A stretch of 64,000 bases of DNA, from assembly GCF_000239695.1 (NCBI RefSeq), contig NZ_JH470339.1:89184-153183 (forward strand). The letters are read 5' to 3'. Below are positions 34,303 to 42,631 of this stretch, in pieces. The notes under the pieces were generated by a model. It saw only the letters and a list, made by a program, of their open reading frames with translations, had not been told where the DNA came from and ran no database searches. This DNA comes from Actinomyces graevenitzii C83 (GTDB lineage: Bacteria; Actinomycetota; Actinomycetes; Actinomycetales; Actinomycetaceae). The translations under genes were made by a program, and so were the position numbers. The first letter of the stretch is position 1; the number at the start of each line of letters is the position of its first letter.

Positions 34303-35043
34303 TTAAGCCAGCAGCAGCGGCAAGGTAGAAATAACAGTGGTTATGATGACCAGCGGCTCAAACACCGCCAAAGTTAGCCGCCTGGCCAGCGCGCGCCCAG
34401 CCAGCGCCCCAAACAGCACGATCGGCACCAAAAAAGCCGCTATTTGCAGGTGCTGGGGCTGAATTAGACCCAGCGAAATAGTGAAGGGAAGCTTAGAAAG
34501 ATTAACTAGGAAGAAAAACCAGGCAGTAGTTCCCAGGAAAGTTTTTACACTGAATTTGCACGCCAAAAAGTACATGCTGGTAACTGGGCCGCCAGCATTA
34601 GCAACCATAGTGGTAAAGCCCGCTAAAGCCCCCGCAATTGCGCGCATAGGTTTATTCGCAGGAATATTGGTTAGCTTACGGCGACGCTGCCAAATAGTTA
34701 ACATCACTAAAAGTAATAAAATAATACCAATAGATTTACGCATCTGTGCCTGGCTAACAAAACGCATAAAGATCGCCCCGGCTACCACCCCGGTAAGCAC
34801 TGAAACAACCAGGCGCCGCAATAGTTTGAAGTCGGCGTCGCGCCGGTAAGTCCAAATAGCCAGCAGGTCTCCGGCCAGCAGTAAAACCAGCATCATGCCG
34901 GTGGATTCTTTGGCGGGTAGCACCAGGGCGTAAAGCGCCGCCGCAATTGAAGCTAAACCGGGGATGGCGGTCTTTGCCAGGCCGGTTAGCAGCGCTGCAA
35001 CGATTAGCATCGCCCAGCTCAGTACCGTTAAAGAAGCTAACAC
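34303..35043 (-). CDS. TauE/SafE-family membrane transporter
   Basis: 246-residue membrane protein with about seven or eight hydrophobic helices. The N-terminus TVLSWAMLIVAALLTGLAKT with AIPGLASIAA and the mid segment AGALAGFTTMVANAGGPVTSMYF are characteristic of the TauE/SafE (DUF81) family, which includes sulfite and organosulfonate exporters and some anion uptake proteins. The substrate here cannot be told from sequence. It is a single gene on the minus strand next to the inositol locus, and it need not be part of it. Start ATG or TTG at 35043 lacks an obvious ribosome site. Confidence 0.85.
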   Translation of the reverse strand: MLASLTVLSWAMLIVAALLTGLAKTAIPGLASIAAALYALVLPAKESTGMMLVLLLAGDLLAIWTYRRDADFKLLRRLVVSVLTGVVAGAIFMRFVSQAQMRKSIGIILLLLVMLTIWQRRRKLTNIPANKPMRAIAGALAGFTTMVANAGGPVTSMYFLACKFSVKTFLGTTAWFFFLVNLSKLPFTISLGLIQPQHLQIAAFLVPIVLFGALAGRALARRLTLAVFEPLVIITTVISTLPLLLA

Positions 35044-35086
35044 CGCTACAGTCTACAGTAATTGTCAGAACAATTCTTGCTTGATT

Positions 35087-35698
35087 TTACTTAAAGTAGA
35101 CTGCCCATATGCCTAACCCCACCCAGGCCGACGTTGCCCGCGCTACCAGCGTCCCTGCGGCTACCAGCAGCCCGGCAGTCTGGGCTGCAGCTAGCAGGTT
35201 CTTGGCCGAAATTTCCAGGCCCTCAACATTGCCGTAGGCGGCGTCCTCGTGCTCGATGTTGATGTTCATGTCAGGGTCAGCAGCAGAGATTACCCGCAAG
35301 AACTCAGCCCAGTACTCGGTGTCGTGGCCCAAACCGAAAGCCACGAAACGCCAAGCTGGATCCTGAGGCCAAGATCTGCACCAGTAGCCAACCGCAACCG
35401 GAGTCTTGTTCTCAGCCTCAGCCGGCACCGGCACAAAATCAGTGTCCAACACGCCCCGGTAAGCGGCCCCCGGGAAAATCTTGGTGTCCTTGGCGTGTAC
35501 GTGACCAATCAGGCCAGCCAGGCGCTTGCTGGCCAGATCAATGGTCTTAAACAGGTCCTCGGCGTGCTTTAGACCCTCATTGGGTAGCGGGCTGGTGGGG
35601 TTACCGGAGGTGTTTAAGCCAGTCAAGGCTACGCCGTGGGTTTCGAAAACACCCAGGTAGTCCTCGCGGGCGGAGATAAACGTGCTCAGCCCTAACAA
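35087..35698 (-). pseudogene. Truncated xylose-isomerase-like TIM-barrel gene
   Basis: 203 codons open. They read like parts of a sugar phosphate isomerase/epimerase: GVALTGLNTSGNPTSPLP and GLKHAEDLFKTIDLASK, then directly IGHVHAKDTKIFPGAAYRGVLDTDFVPVPAE, FVAFGLGHDTEYWAEFLRVI and NINIEHEDAAYGNVEGLEISAKNLLAAA. In family members about 80-100 residues (TMSGLPG-like segment and a metal-binding strand) separate the second and third blocks; here they are joined directly. The N-terminal barrel strands are also missing, and the tail adds a hydrophobic stretch not typical of the family. I infer a decayed gene. It lies just downstream of iolE. Confidence 0.7.
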
Positions 35699-35728
35699 GG
35701 TGCGCCAGGTCTAGAGGCGCTTGGGCAT

Positions 35729-35766
35729 AAAAAAGTCCGGACCGCTAGTGAACTGCGATCCGGGAC
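35729..35766 (-). terminator. Terminator of the iolE transcript
   Basis: On the minus strand, a stem of about 11 pairs with one bulge and one G-U (35755-35766 with 35735-35745) is followed by TTTTTT. It separates iolE from the decayed isomerase gene. Confidence 0.8.
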
Positions 35767-35836
35767 GTATTCCCTTACCTGTAAAGCTGGCTTAAAAACT
35801 GCTAGCTTTGCAGGCTTTGGGGTAAAGTGCTAGGCA

Positions 35837-36763
35837 TCAGGCGTTGATGAGCTTTTCCTCAACGTAGCTGCGAGCGATCTTGGCGTACTTCAGGGGCTCG
35901 GCAACCTTGGGGTCCTGCTCGGCCTCAACTAGGATCCAGCCCTTGTAGCCGTGCTCAACTAGGAAGTTGTAGGGCTCGGGGAAGTCGATGGTGCCGTCGC
36001 CAGGGACGGTGAACATGCCGGCCAGGAAGGAGTCGAGGAAGGAGCGCTTGGCTTCCTTGGACTCGGCCATCTTCTCGGGGCGTACGTCCTTGAAGTGCAC
36101 GTGCTTGATGCGGTCGATGGCGCCGTGCAGCAGGCCCAGGACGTCGCCGTCGCCCACGAAAGCGTGACCGGTGTCGAACAGCAGGGAGACCTTGGTGGGG
36201 TCGGTCAGCTCAAGCAGCTTGAAGGTCTCTTCCTTGGTCTGCACTACGGTGCCCAGGTGGTGGTGGTAGACCAGGTCCAGGCCGTACTCGTGAGCGATCT
36301 CGCCAAGCTTGTCCAGGCCCTCAGCCAGAACCGGCCACTCCTCGTCCTTGAGAACAGGCTTGTTCTCGAAGATGCAGATGTCGCGGATGCCCTGCACGGA
36401 GCCGGTCTGCTCGGAGACCACCACGCGGGTGGCGCCCAGGAACTGCAGGTACTCGCAGGTGGCGCGGAACTCGGGGATAACGGCGTCGATGCCGTCACGG
36501 ACGATGAAGGAGGAGAACCACTGGGCCACGATCTTCAGGCCAGCAGCGTCAGCCTTAGCCTTGACCTCTTCCTTTGGCGGGTACCAGCCGGCAACCTCGG
36601 TGCCACGGAAGCCAACGGTGGCTAGGTCGTCGAACATGACGTCGATGGTGTTCCATTCGCCAACCTCGGGAATGTCATCGTTACGCCAGCTGATGGGGTG
36701 CATACCCCAGGTGATGCCGTGCGGGTCGGTAATAGCGGTAGTGGGGTCTAGCTTTGCTGCCAT
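35837..36763 (-). CDS. iolE: IolE, inosose dehydratase
   Basis: 308-residue TIM-barrel enzyme that dehydrates 2-keto-myo-inositol to the trihydroxycyclohexanedione used by IolD. Visible blocks: HGITWGMHPISWRNDDIP, MFDDLATVGFRGTEVAGWYPP, LGATRVVVSEQTGSVQG, GLDLVYHHHLGTVVQTKEE, LLFDTGHAFVGDGDVLG, IKHVHFKDVRPE with metal-binding residues, and VPGDGTIDFPEPYNFLVEHGYKGWILVEAEQDP. I start at the ATG at 36763, preceded by AAAGGAG; the upstream frame to 36787 has no site. It is transcribed alone, with a palindromic LacI-type site upstream. Confidence 0.95.
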   Translation of the reverse strand: MAAKLDPTTAITDPHGITWGMHPISWRNDDIPEVGEWNTIDVMFDDLATVGFRGTEVAGWYPPKEEVKAKADAAGLKIVAQWFSSFIVRDGIDAVIPEFRATCEYLQFLGATRVVVSEQTGSVQGIRDICIFENKPVLKDEEWPVLAEGLDKLGEIAHEYGLDLVYHHHLGTVVQTKEETFKLLELTDPTKVSLLFDTGHAFVGDGDVLGLLHGAIDRIKHVHFKDVRPEKMAESKEAKRSFLDSFLAGMFTVPGDGTIDFPEPYNFLVEHGYKGWILVEAEQDPKVAEPLKYAKIARSYVEEKLINA

Positions 36764-37089
36764 TGCAACTCCTTTGTGTTTTAGCATTCGGTGAGCGGCG
36801 TATCCCGGCCTTAAGCGCTCACTAAGAAGTCTATTCGAAACGTTTCTGAGACTTCAATGTCTGGACAATTAATTTTATTTTGTTCGATCCGGTGAACAGT
36901 TTTGCGTCCGACGCCGCCCCTGACCGCTTGGGGTCTGTGTGCCTTTGGGGGGATGCGGCGGTGCTGCCCTGGTGATCACTTAGCGCAGTTAACGCGGCTA
37001 GTTAGGGGCGACGTCGAAACTGTGGCGGTGCCTAGAAGCGCCGCTGAAGTGGGGTGCTTGTCTTACGGCAAACACCCCACAAGTTTTGG
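36764..37089. other. Intergenic stretch upstream of iolE
   Basis: 326 bases between two minus-strand genes. The first 100 bases hold the iolE leader and a LacI-type palindrome; 36,900-37,089 is GC-rich with no gene. A hairpin that could end the transporter transcript is GCGCC/GGCGG-like around 37,030 but is not convincing. Confidence 0.45.
36835..36847. promoter_or_regulatory. LacI-type operator upstream of iolE
   Basis: TCGAAACGTTTCT: perfect palindrome GAAACGTTTC at 36837-36846, the form bound by LacI/CcpA-family repressors, 70 bases upstream of the iolE start. A second, longer match is at 56,945-56,956. Two LacI-family genes lie at 40,335-42,460. Confidence 0.6.
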
Positions 37090-38754
37090 TCAGGAGAAGC
37101 GAGCCTTCATCTCGACCTCAATCTCTTCCAGAGACTTGTCGGCGGTCTCAGGCATGATCTTGAACAGGATCACGGCTACGACCAGGTTGGTGACACCGTA
37201 GATGGTGTAGGTGATACCACCACCAAGGTTCTCCATCATGTAGGGGAAGGTCCAGCCCACGATGGCGTTGACGATCCACAGGCAGAAGATGGCGGTACCG
37301 TTCATGACACCGCGCACGTTAGACGGGAAGATTTCACCCATCATGGTCCACACGATGGTTCCGTTGGAGGACTGAACGATCAGCATGAATACGGCCATCA
37401 GAGCCAAAATCAGGTAGGCAGCCCAGCTCGGCGGGGTGGTCTTGTTGTCGATGTGCGGGGCAATGGTGAACTCGAAGATGGCAGCAATGGCCAGCAAGGA
37501 GATACCTACACCGATCACGTCAGCGATCAGGATCTGACGACGATGGAACTTCAAGATCAGCCAGATACCCAGGGCAGAACCGATAACACTCATGGCGCCG
37601 TTAGCAACCTGGGCGGTAATGGCGGCGGAGGTGGACATACCGGCGTACTGCAAAACCTTGGGCGCGTAGTACATAACGGTGTTAACACCGGTTAGCTGGT
37701 TGGTGATAGCCAGGAAGATACCGACGAACATCAGCTTACGCAGCCACGGAGTGGCCATGACGTAGCCAAAGCCCTTGCGCTGAGCGTGCTCTTCTTCTTC
37801 CTGCTGGTGAGCCTGGACCATTTCCATAAGCTCCTCGGCCAGCGGGCCGTCCTTTTCCTCGTTGCGCACGCGCTTGAGGGCGCCAATGGCGTCGTAGAGA
37901 CGTTCCTTAGCCAGGTACCAACGGGAGGATTCAGGCATGAGGCGGATACCGATCCACAGGGCCACAGCCGGGACCGAGCACAGTACGATCATGTAGCGCC
38001 AGGTGTCACCGTTACCGGCGCTGACCTGCAGCTGCTCTAGGAAGGCGTGGTAGGCGGCGGGCTCGAGGTTACCACCCTGGGAGGTCTGCATCTTGGACAG
38101 AACATCGAAGGAGATGTCGTGGCCCAGTAGGCTCGGGTCTAGGGTGCCAGAGGGGTCAGCGGTGATGGTCAGCTTGGGGCCGCCACTCATGGAGTTAATG
38201 ATGGCGTTAATGGTGAAGGCGAGCAGCTGACCGGTAACGATCATCAGCTGGTCGAGGGCCACGATGGAGCCACGAATACGCTTAGGTGCGGTTTCAGCTA
38301 GGTAAACAGGAACAGTTGCACTCGCACCACCCACGGCAAAGCCCAGGATGAAGCGGAAGATGTACATGATCCACACGTTCGGGCTGAAAGCGTTACCGCA
38401 GGCACCGAAGAAGAACAAGATGGCCAGCAGGGTGATGTTGTGACGACGACCGTACTTGTCAGACAACAAACCACCAATGAGTGCACCCACAGCTGCACCG
38501 ATTAGCAGAACACCAGAGATACCGCCCTCTTCGAGGCTGGTAAGTGCCAGGCCGGAAGCGCCGTCGGGCATGTACATGTAGGGTAATGCGCCACTGATTA
38601 CACCGGTGTCGTAACCAAATAGCAGTGAACCTAGCGTGGCTACAGCCGCGATGGCAACTACGCCACGGTGCTTGCCAGAAGGCGGAGTCTTGTCAACCGC
38701 CTTCTGCATCTGCTCCCTGTTAATAGTCTTCAGGGAGATGTCACCCTTTGACAT
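37090..38754 (-). CDS. MFS sugar porter, probable myo-inositol uptake
   Basis: 554-residue major facilitator of the sugar porter family with 12 helices. Signatures: GSLLFGYDTGVISGALPY in helix 1, GGLLSDKYGRRHNI after helix 2, VPVYLAETAPKRIRGS between 4 and 5, LMPESSRWYLAK after helix 6, ITNQLTGVNTVMYYAP in helix 7 and MGEIFPSNVRGVMNG. It resembles IolT-type inositol permeases, and the location supports that substrate. Unusual is a hydrophilic insert of about 60 residues (near residues 200-260), between helices 5 and 6, in an outward loop. The ATG is preceded by AAAGGAG. It is downstream of a Gfo/Idh gene. Confidence 0.9.
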   Translation of the reverse strand: MSKGDISLKTINREQMQKAVDKTPPSGKHRGVVAIAAVATLGSLLFGYDTGVISGALPYMYMPDGASGLALTSLEEGGISGVLLIGAAVGALIGGLLSDKYGRRHNITLLAILFFFGACGNAFSPNVWIMYIFRFILGFAVGGASATVPVYLAETAPKRIRGSIVALDQLMIVTGQLLAFTINAIINSMSGGPKLTITADPSGTLDPSLLGHDISFDVLSKMQTSQGGNLEPAAYHAFLEQLQVSAGNGDTWRYMIVLCSVPAVALWIGIRLMPESSRWYLAKERLYDAIGALKRVRNEEKDGPLAEELMEMVQAHQQEEEEHAQRKGFGYVMATPWLRKLMFVGIFLAITNQLTGVNTVMYYAPKVLQYAGMSTSAAITAQVANGAMSVIGSALGIWLILKFHRRQILIADVIGVGISLLAIAAIFEFTIAPHIDNKTTPPSWAAYLILALMAVFMLIVQSSNGTIVWTMMGEIFPSNVRGVMNGTAIFCLWIVNAIVGWTFPYMMENLGGGITYTIYGVTNLVVAVILFKIMPETADKSLEEIEVEMKARFS

Positions 38755-38857
38755 TGGGTGGCTCCTTTCCTATTTTTCACTCATCTACGAGCGTATACCC
38801 CCAACAGTGGGGGCAAGTCTTTTTAATTGTTGTGTGTGCCGGTAACCGGCGTAGGGG

Positions 38858-38894
38858 GCCTGGCCCCTGAGCTAGGGGCCCAAAGGGGCCAGGC
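38858..38894. terminator. Hairpin after the Gfo/Idh gene
   Basis: GCCTGGCCCC (38858-38867) pairs perfectly with GGGGCCAGGC (38885-38894), 17-base loop. No T run, so it may be a processing or attenuation structure between the oxidoreductase and transporter genes. A second small hairpin, CCCCC/GGGGG at 38798-38813, lies in the transporter leader. Confidence 0.5.
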
Positions 38895-38918
38895 GCAGTA
38901 TTTAGCAGTATTGGCAGA

Positions 38919-40115
38919 TTACTTGTCGAAAGTAGTGTTGCCTTCGACGCGAGCCACTTCGTGCCACTGGCCATCAGCGGCAGAGGCGACGGTAGCTTCG
39001 TCAACTTCAGCGGCGCACCAGGCGTCAGCTGCTGAAGGAGCAAGCTGCTTGCCAGTTAGAACAGACTCGATGAACTGGGCAGCTTCAACCACCTTCATGT
39101 CGTCAAAGCCCATGGAGGTGCCGATGGCCGGCTGGAAGCGAGACCACTGGCCCCAAGCCGGGTTGGCCATAGCGCGGGTGTAGCCGTGGGTAGCTCCGCC
39201 GTCGACGCCAAGGCATACTTCCAGCTCGTTGAGGCGCTCGAAGTTCCAGCGGGCAGAGCCCTCGGTGCCGTAAACCTCAACCACGTACTCAGCGCGCGGA
39301 CCTACGCTGACGCGAGAGGACTCTAAGGTGCCCACCACGCCGTTGTCGAAACGTACCAGCATGGCTACGTAGTCTTCGTTTTCAACCTCGCCAACCTCAT
39401 CGCCGATCTCAAAACCGGAGTGGCCCACACCCATCTTGGTGGGGATGGGGCGCTCGGTGATGAAGGTGTCGGTGATGGCGCTGACGGAGGCGATGCGGCC
39501 CACGATGTACTGGGCTAGGTCTGCGCCGTGGCTCATCAGGTCGGGCACGACGCCGGCGCCGGCCTTTTCCTTGCTAGCGCGCCAGGTCAGCGGGCTTAGT
39601 GGGGAGGAGTTGTAGTCCGCGATGAACCATACGCGCACGTTGGTCAGGCGGCCAAGCTTGCCTTCACGCACCAGGGTGCGCATGTACTCAATAGCGGGGG
39701 TGTGGCGGTAGTTGAAGCCGACGGCGCTAACCAGGCCAGCTTTCTCAGCAGCCTGAGCGATTTCGCGCGACTGCTCAGCGCTTACGCCCATGGGCTTTTC
39801 AATCCAGAAAGGCTTGCCGGCAGCAATGGCGGCGAGGGCGATTTCCTTGTGCAGGAAGTTGGGTGAAGCGATAGAGACGATGTCTACCTCGGGGTCTGCA
39901 AGTAGCTCGTGGTAGTCGGCGTAGGCGCGCTTAAAACCTAGCTTGCCGGTCGCTTCTTCGCGCACGGAGTCAATCGGGTCAGCGGCTGCAACTAGCTCTA
40001 CCTCTACCCCTAGCTCGGGGAAGTACTCTGCTACGGCCTTGTAAGAACGAGTGTGTAGACGACCCATCCAACCTAGGGAGATTACGCCAACCCCCAGGCG
40101 CTTCTTCTCACCCAT
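38919..40115 (-). CDS. Gfo/Idh/MocA oxidoreductase, probable inositol dehydrogenase
   Basis: 398-residue NAD(P)-dependent oxidoreductase. N-terminal Rossmann segment GVGVISLGWMGRLHTRSY, then AAADPIDSVREEA; the catalytic lysine is in WIEKPMG, and the second conserved motif is DLMSHGADLAQY with the His. The C-terminal part is the usual open beta sheet. It could act on inositol, scyllo-inositol or a related inosose; sequence alone does not decide. The ATG at 40115 has AAGGAGG; the longer frame to 40232 does not. Upstream it has two TTTGT-N4-ACAAA-like sites, and it precedes the transporter. Confidence 0.9.
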   Translation of the reverse strand: MGEKKRLGVGVISLGWMGRLHTRSYKAVAEYFPELGVEVELVAAADPIDSVREEATGKLGFKRAYADYHELLADPEVDIVSIASPNFLHKEIALAAIAAGKPFWIEKPMGVSAEQSREIAQAAEKAGLVSAVGFNYRHTPAIEYMRTLVREGKLGRLTNVRVWFIADYNSSPLSPLTWRASKEKAGAGVVPDLMSHGADLAQYIVGRIASVSAITDTFITERPIPTKMGVGHSGFEIGDEVGEVENEDYVAMLVRFDNGVVGTLESSRVSVGPRAEYVVEVYGTEGSARWNFERLNELEVCLGVDGGATHGYTRAMANPAWGQWSRFQPAIGTSMGFDDMKVVEAAQFIESVLTGKQLAPSAADAWCAAEVDEATVASAADGQWHEVARVEGNTTFDK

Positions 40116-40157
40116 AGTTCCTCCTTGGTATCTGTGGTGTGGTCTGAATGTGTTGTA

Positions 40158-40171
40158 TTTGTCGGTGCAAA
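40158..40171. promoter_or_regulatory. Candidate GntR operator (site A)
   Basis: TTTGTCGGTGCAAA: one change from TTTGT-N4-ACAAA, 43 bases upstream of the Gfo/Idh start. Confidence 0.45.
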
Positions 40172-40213
40172 CGCGCGTCAGCAATGACGTTGAGTACACA
40201 CTAGCATCACGCA

Positions 40214-40227
40214 AATGTAAGTACAAC
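40214..40227. promoter_or_regulatory. Candidate GntR operator (site B)
   Basis: AATGTAAGTACAAC: core TGTAAGTACA identical to the core of the site upstream of iolC. Confidence 0.5.
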
Positions 40228-40334
40228 TGCATGATTTGAGTGGTCTGTGATACTTAGTGTTGCAGGCTGATTTAGCCCGCATATGTCAGTAAGTGCTGCA
40301 AAATCGATCAGCGCGCGCCGCCTAAAGAGCACAT

Positions 40335-41336
40335 TTAACTAGTCGTAGCAGAGCGCAGCGAAGAGGATCTGACCTGCAAAAACGGCTCAATTAACTGCAT
40401 TTGTGGGGCAGGGCTGGGAGGATCAACCAGTGCTTTAACTGACAGTGCGGCCATTTTTTCAAGATTCTGGTCGATCGAAGAGAGCGCAAATTCAGGGTGG
40501 GCAGCCATACGGGTGTTGTCATACGAAACCATGCCAACGTCTGGCCCCATCCGCCAATCTGAACGGTAGACAGCCGCCGCGTAGTCGATAGCCAGCAGAT
40601 CGTTAAAAGCGATGATGGCGCAGTGACCGGCGTCGTGAGATTTAGTTAGCAGCTCTAAATTGGCCTGGCAGTCCCAGTGAGATTTAAGAATCTTAAAAGG
40701 CACTCGCTCCTGCGCGGCCACCAACTGGCAAGCCTCCAGGCGCTCATAGACAATCGGCTCCATGCGGGTGGAGGTGGGGGTAGCAAAATACAGGTGGCTG
40801 TAGCCCTGCTTGGCCAGGTGGCGGATTACCTGCGTGGCCGCAGCTATCTCATCCAGGCGAGTAACCCACACCGTGTTATCGCCCAATTGGCGATCTAACA
40901 GACACAAATTGATGCGCTGACTTAGCTCCAGCACCGCCCCGGTATCGAGGGTAATCCCAGCAAAAATAACCCCAGCCGGGCGCATTTGCAGCACCTGCCT
41001 AATTACTTCTTGCTCACGCTCAGGCATTCGGTCAGAAACCATTACCAACAGCGAATAGCCAACCTTTTCAGCCGCTTTACGCAAGGCGCGGGAAAGCTGA
41101 TCAAAATAGGGATTATCTAAATAGGGCAGCACCAATAACAGCCGGTGCGAATCGCCTCCGGCCAGTTCAGCTGCCGCCGAATGGGGCTGATAATTTAGGG
41201 CGCGTGCGGCGCTAAGAATACGCTCGCGGGTGTGCTGACTCATGCGTCCGCCCCCGCTTAACGCCAGGGATACCAGGCCGCGTGAAACTCCTGCGAGCTC
41301 AGCGACATCTGCCTGTGTTGCTGGACGAGCCTTCAT
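40335..41336 (-). CDS. LacI-family transcriptional regulator 1
   Basis: 333 residues. Helix-turn-helix at the N-terminus (ATQADVAELAGVSRGLVSLAL, then GGRMSQHTRERILSAARALNY, with the hinge region), followed by a periplasmic-binding-like effector domain (LLLVLPYLDNPYFDQLS, FNDLLAIDYAAAVY, VGMVSYDNTRMAAHPEFALSSIDQ). I use the second of two adjacent ATG codons (41336), five bases after AGGAG. It is divergent from another LacI gene with a 59-base gap. It probably regulates inositol genes; the ligand may be inositol or an inosose. Confidence 0.93.
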   Translation of the reverse strand: MKARPATQADVAELAGVSRGLVSLALSGGGRMSQHTRERILSAARALNYQPHSAAAELAGGDSHRLLLVLPYLDNPYFDQLSRALRKAAEKVGYSLLVMVSDRMPEREQEVIRQVLQMRPAGVIFAGITLDTGAVLELSQRINLCLLDRQLGDNTVWVTRLDEIAAATQVIRHLAKQGYSHLYFATPTSTRMEPIVYERLEACQLVAAQERVPFKILKSHWDCQANLELLTKSHDAGHCAIIAFNDLLAIDYAAAVYRSDWRMGPDVGMVSYDNTRMAAHPEFALSSIDQNLEKMAALSVKALVDPPSPAPQMQLIEPFLQVRSSSLRSATTS

Positions 41337-41395
41337 CATGTCTCCTATGACTGATTATTTATGGGACAATCCTAGCAAGTGTGTATAGGAGAAAT

Positions 41396-42460
41396 ATGGG
41401 CGCAAAGGTAACTATTTCTAGTGTAGCTAAAGCAACCGGACGTTCTATTTCTACAGTTTCGGCTGCGCTCAATGGTGCTAGTGGAGTGGCTGAGTCTACT
41501 CGCGCCGAAATTTTGCAGGCCGCCCAGCGCCTGGGCTACTCGGCTGACCCTAACGCCCAGCAGCTGCGCCGTCGCCATAGCGGCATGATGGGAGTGGTGC
41601 TAACTGCCGGCCAAGCCTTCCAGGTGCGCCTGCTAGATGCGGTCTATGCGGCTGCCACGGACCTAAACGTAGATGTGCTGGTAGCGGCCACTACCGCTAA
41701 TCATGATCAAGACGCCGGGGTGGGGGCCCTACTGGCGCGCCACTGTGAGGGACTAGTGCTAATTGACCCCGACGACGACGATAGCGAGCGTCAGGGACGG
41801 ATCGGCAAGCGCGTGGCCACAGTGGTGCTCAGTGCTGACGCTGCAGCTAGCGGGGTTGATAGCGTAATTTCGCGTGACGACGTCGGTATTAGCGCCAGCG
41901 TGGACCACCTGGTTTTGCAGGGGGTAAACCGCATTACCTATATCGACGGCGCCAGCTCTAATGCCTGTGCACGTCGCACTCGTGCCTACCGACAGGCTAT
42001 GAAAGACCATGGTTTAGAGCGCTACATTCAAGTAGTAAGTGGTGGTACCTCGGAGGCTGACGGGGCGCGGGCGGCGCAGCAACTATTAGACAGCGGTGAT
42101 TTACCCCAGGCTTTAATGTGCTTTAACGATCACTGCGCTATTGGTGCATTAATGGAGCTGGTTCGCGCCGGTAAACGAGTGCCGCAAGATATTTTAGTGA
42201 TGGGCTATGACGGCATTGATTTGGCTGGGGTAAGTGCCCTAGATCTAAGCACAGTCGATCAAGATGCTTTGCTAATGTCGCGGGCGGCGCTAAAACTAGC
42301 GCATGTGCGCTCGCTGCAGCGACGCGGTGAATCAGTGAGTGTGTCTGAGGCCTTAGAGGAGTTTGGTGACAACATACATGTCACTATGAAAGCCGATAAA
42401 AGTGTATGTGTTGAAGTTAAACCACGAATGATTGTGCGCTCATCAACAAAGTTTCTATAA
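41396..42460 (+). CDS. LacI-family transcriptional regulator 2
   Basis: 354 residues. Helix-turn-helix (KVTISSVAKATGRSISTVSA, ALNGASGVAESTRAEILQAA, QRLGYSADPNAQQLRRRHSG) and a sugar-binding domain with VGISASVDHLVLQGVNRITY, CFNDHCAIGALMELVRAG and VMGYDGIDLAGVSALDLSTVDQ. The ATG at 41396 is eight bases after AGGAG; the in-frame GTG at 41381 has no site. It is only distantly similar to regulator 1, so the two are not a recent duplication. Its promoter must overlap that of regulator 1, which suggests mutual control. Confidence 0.93.
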   Translation: MGAKVTISSVAKATGRSISTVSAALNGASGVAESTRAEILQAAQRLGYSADPNAQQLRRRHSGMMGVVLTAGQAFQVRLLDAVYAAATDLNVDVLVAATTANHDQDAGVGALLARHCEGLVLIDPDDDDSERQGRIGKRVATVVLSADAAASGVDSVISRDDVGISASVDHLVLQGVNRITYIDGASSNACARRTRAYRQAMKDHGLERYIQVVSGGTSEADGARAAQQLLDSGDLPQALMCFNDHCAIGALMELVRAGKRVPQDILVMGYDGIDLAGVSALDLSTVDQDALLMSRAALKLAHVRSLQRRGESVSVSEALEEFGDNIHVTMKADKSVCVEVKPRMIVRSSTKFL

Positions 42461-42474
42461 GGGTCTAAAAAAGT

Positions 42475-42512
42475 GTTTGTGGGGATGAAAAAGTATTTTC
42501 GTCCCCACAAAC
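42475..42512. terminator. Long hairpin between convergent genes
   Basis: 17-pair stem with one G-U: 42475-42491 with 42496-42512, loop AGTA. It lies between LacI regulator 2 (+) and iolG (-). It lacks a good T run on the plus side. Confidence 0.75.
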
Positions 42513-42631
42513 TTACTGGAGAAGCTGTGAAGGCACTACTAGTTACCTAGGCAGGTAGGCAGCGCCTTGGTAACGTAGGCAGCTTGTATTTGCCTGCAGT
42601 TAGTGCTCCCAGCTGATAAGCCTGGTAAGGC

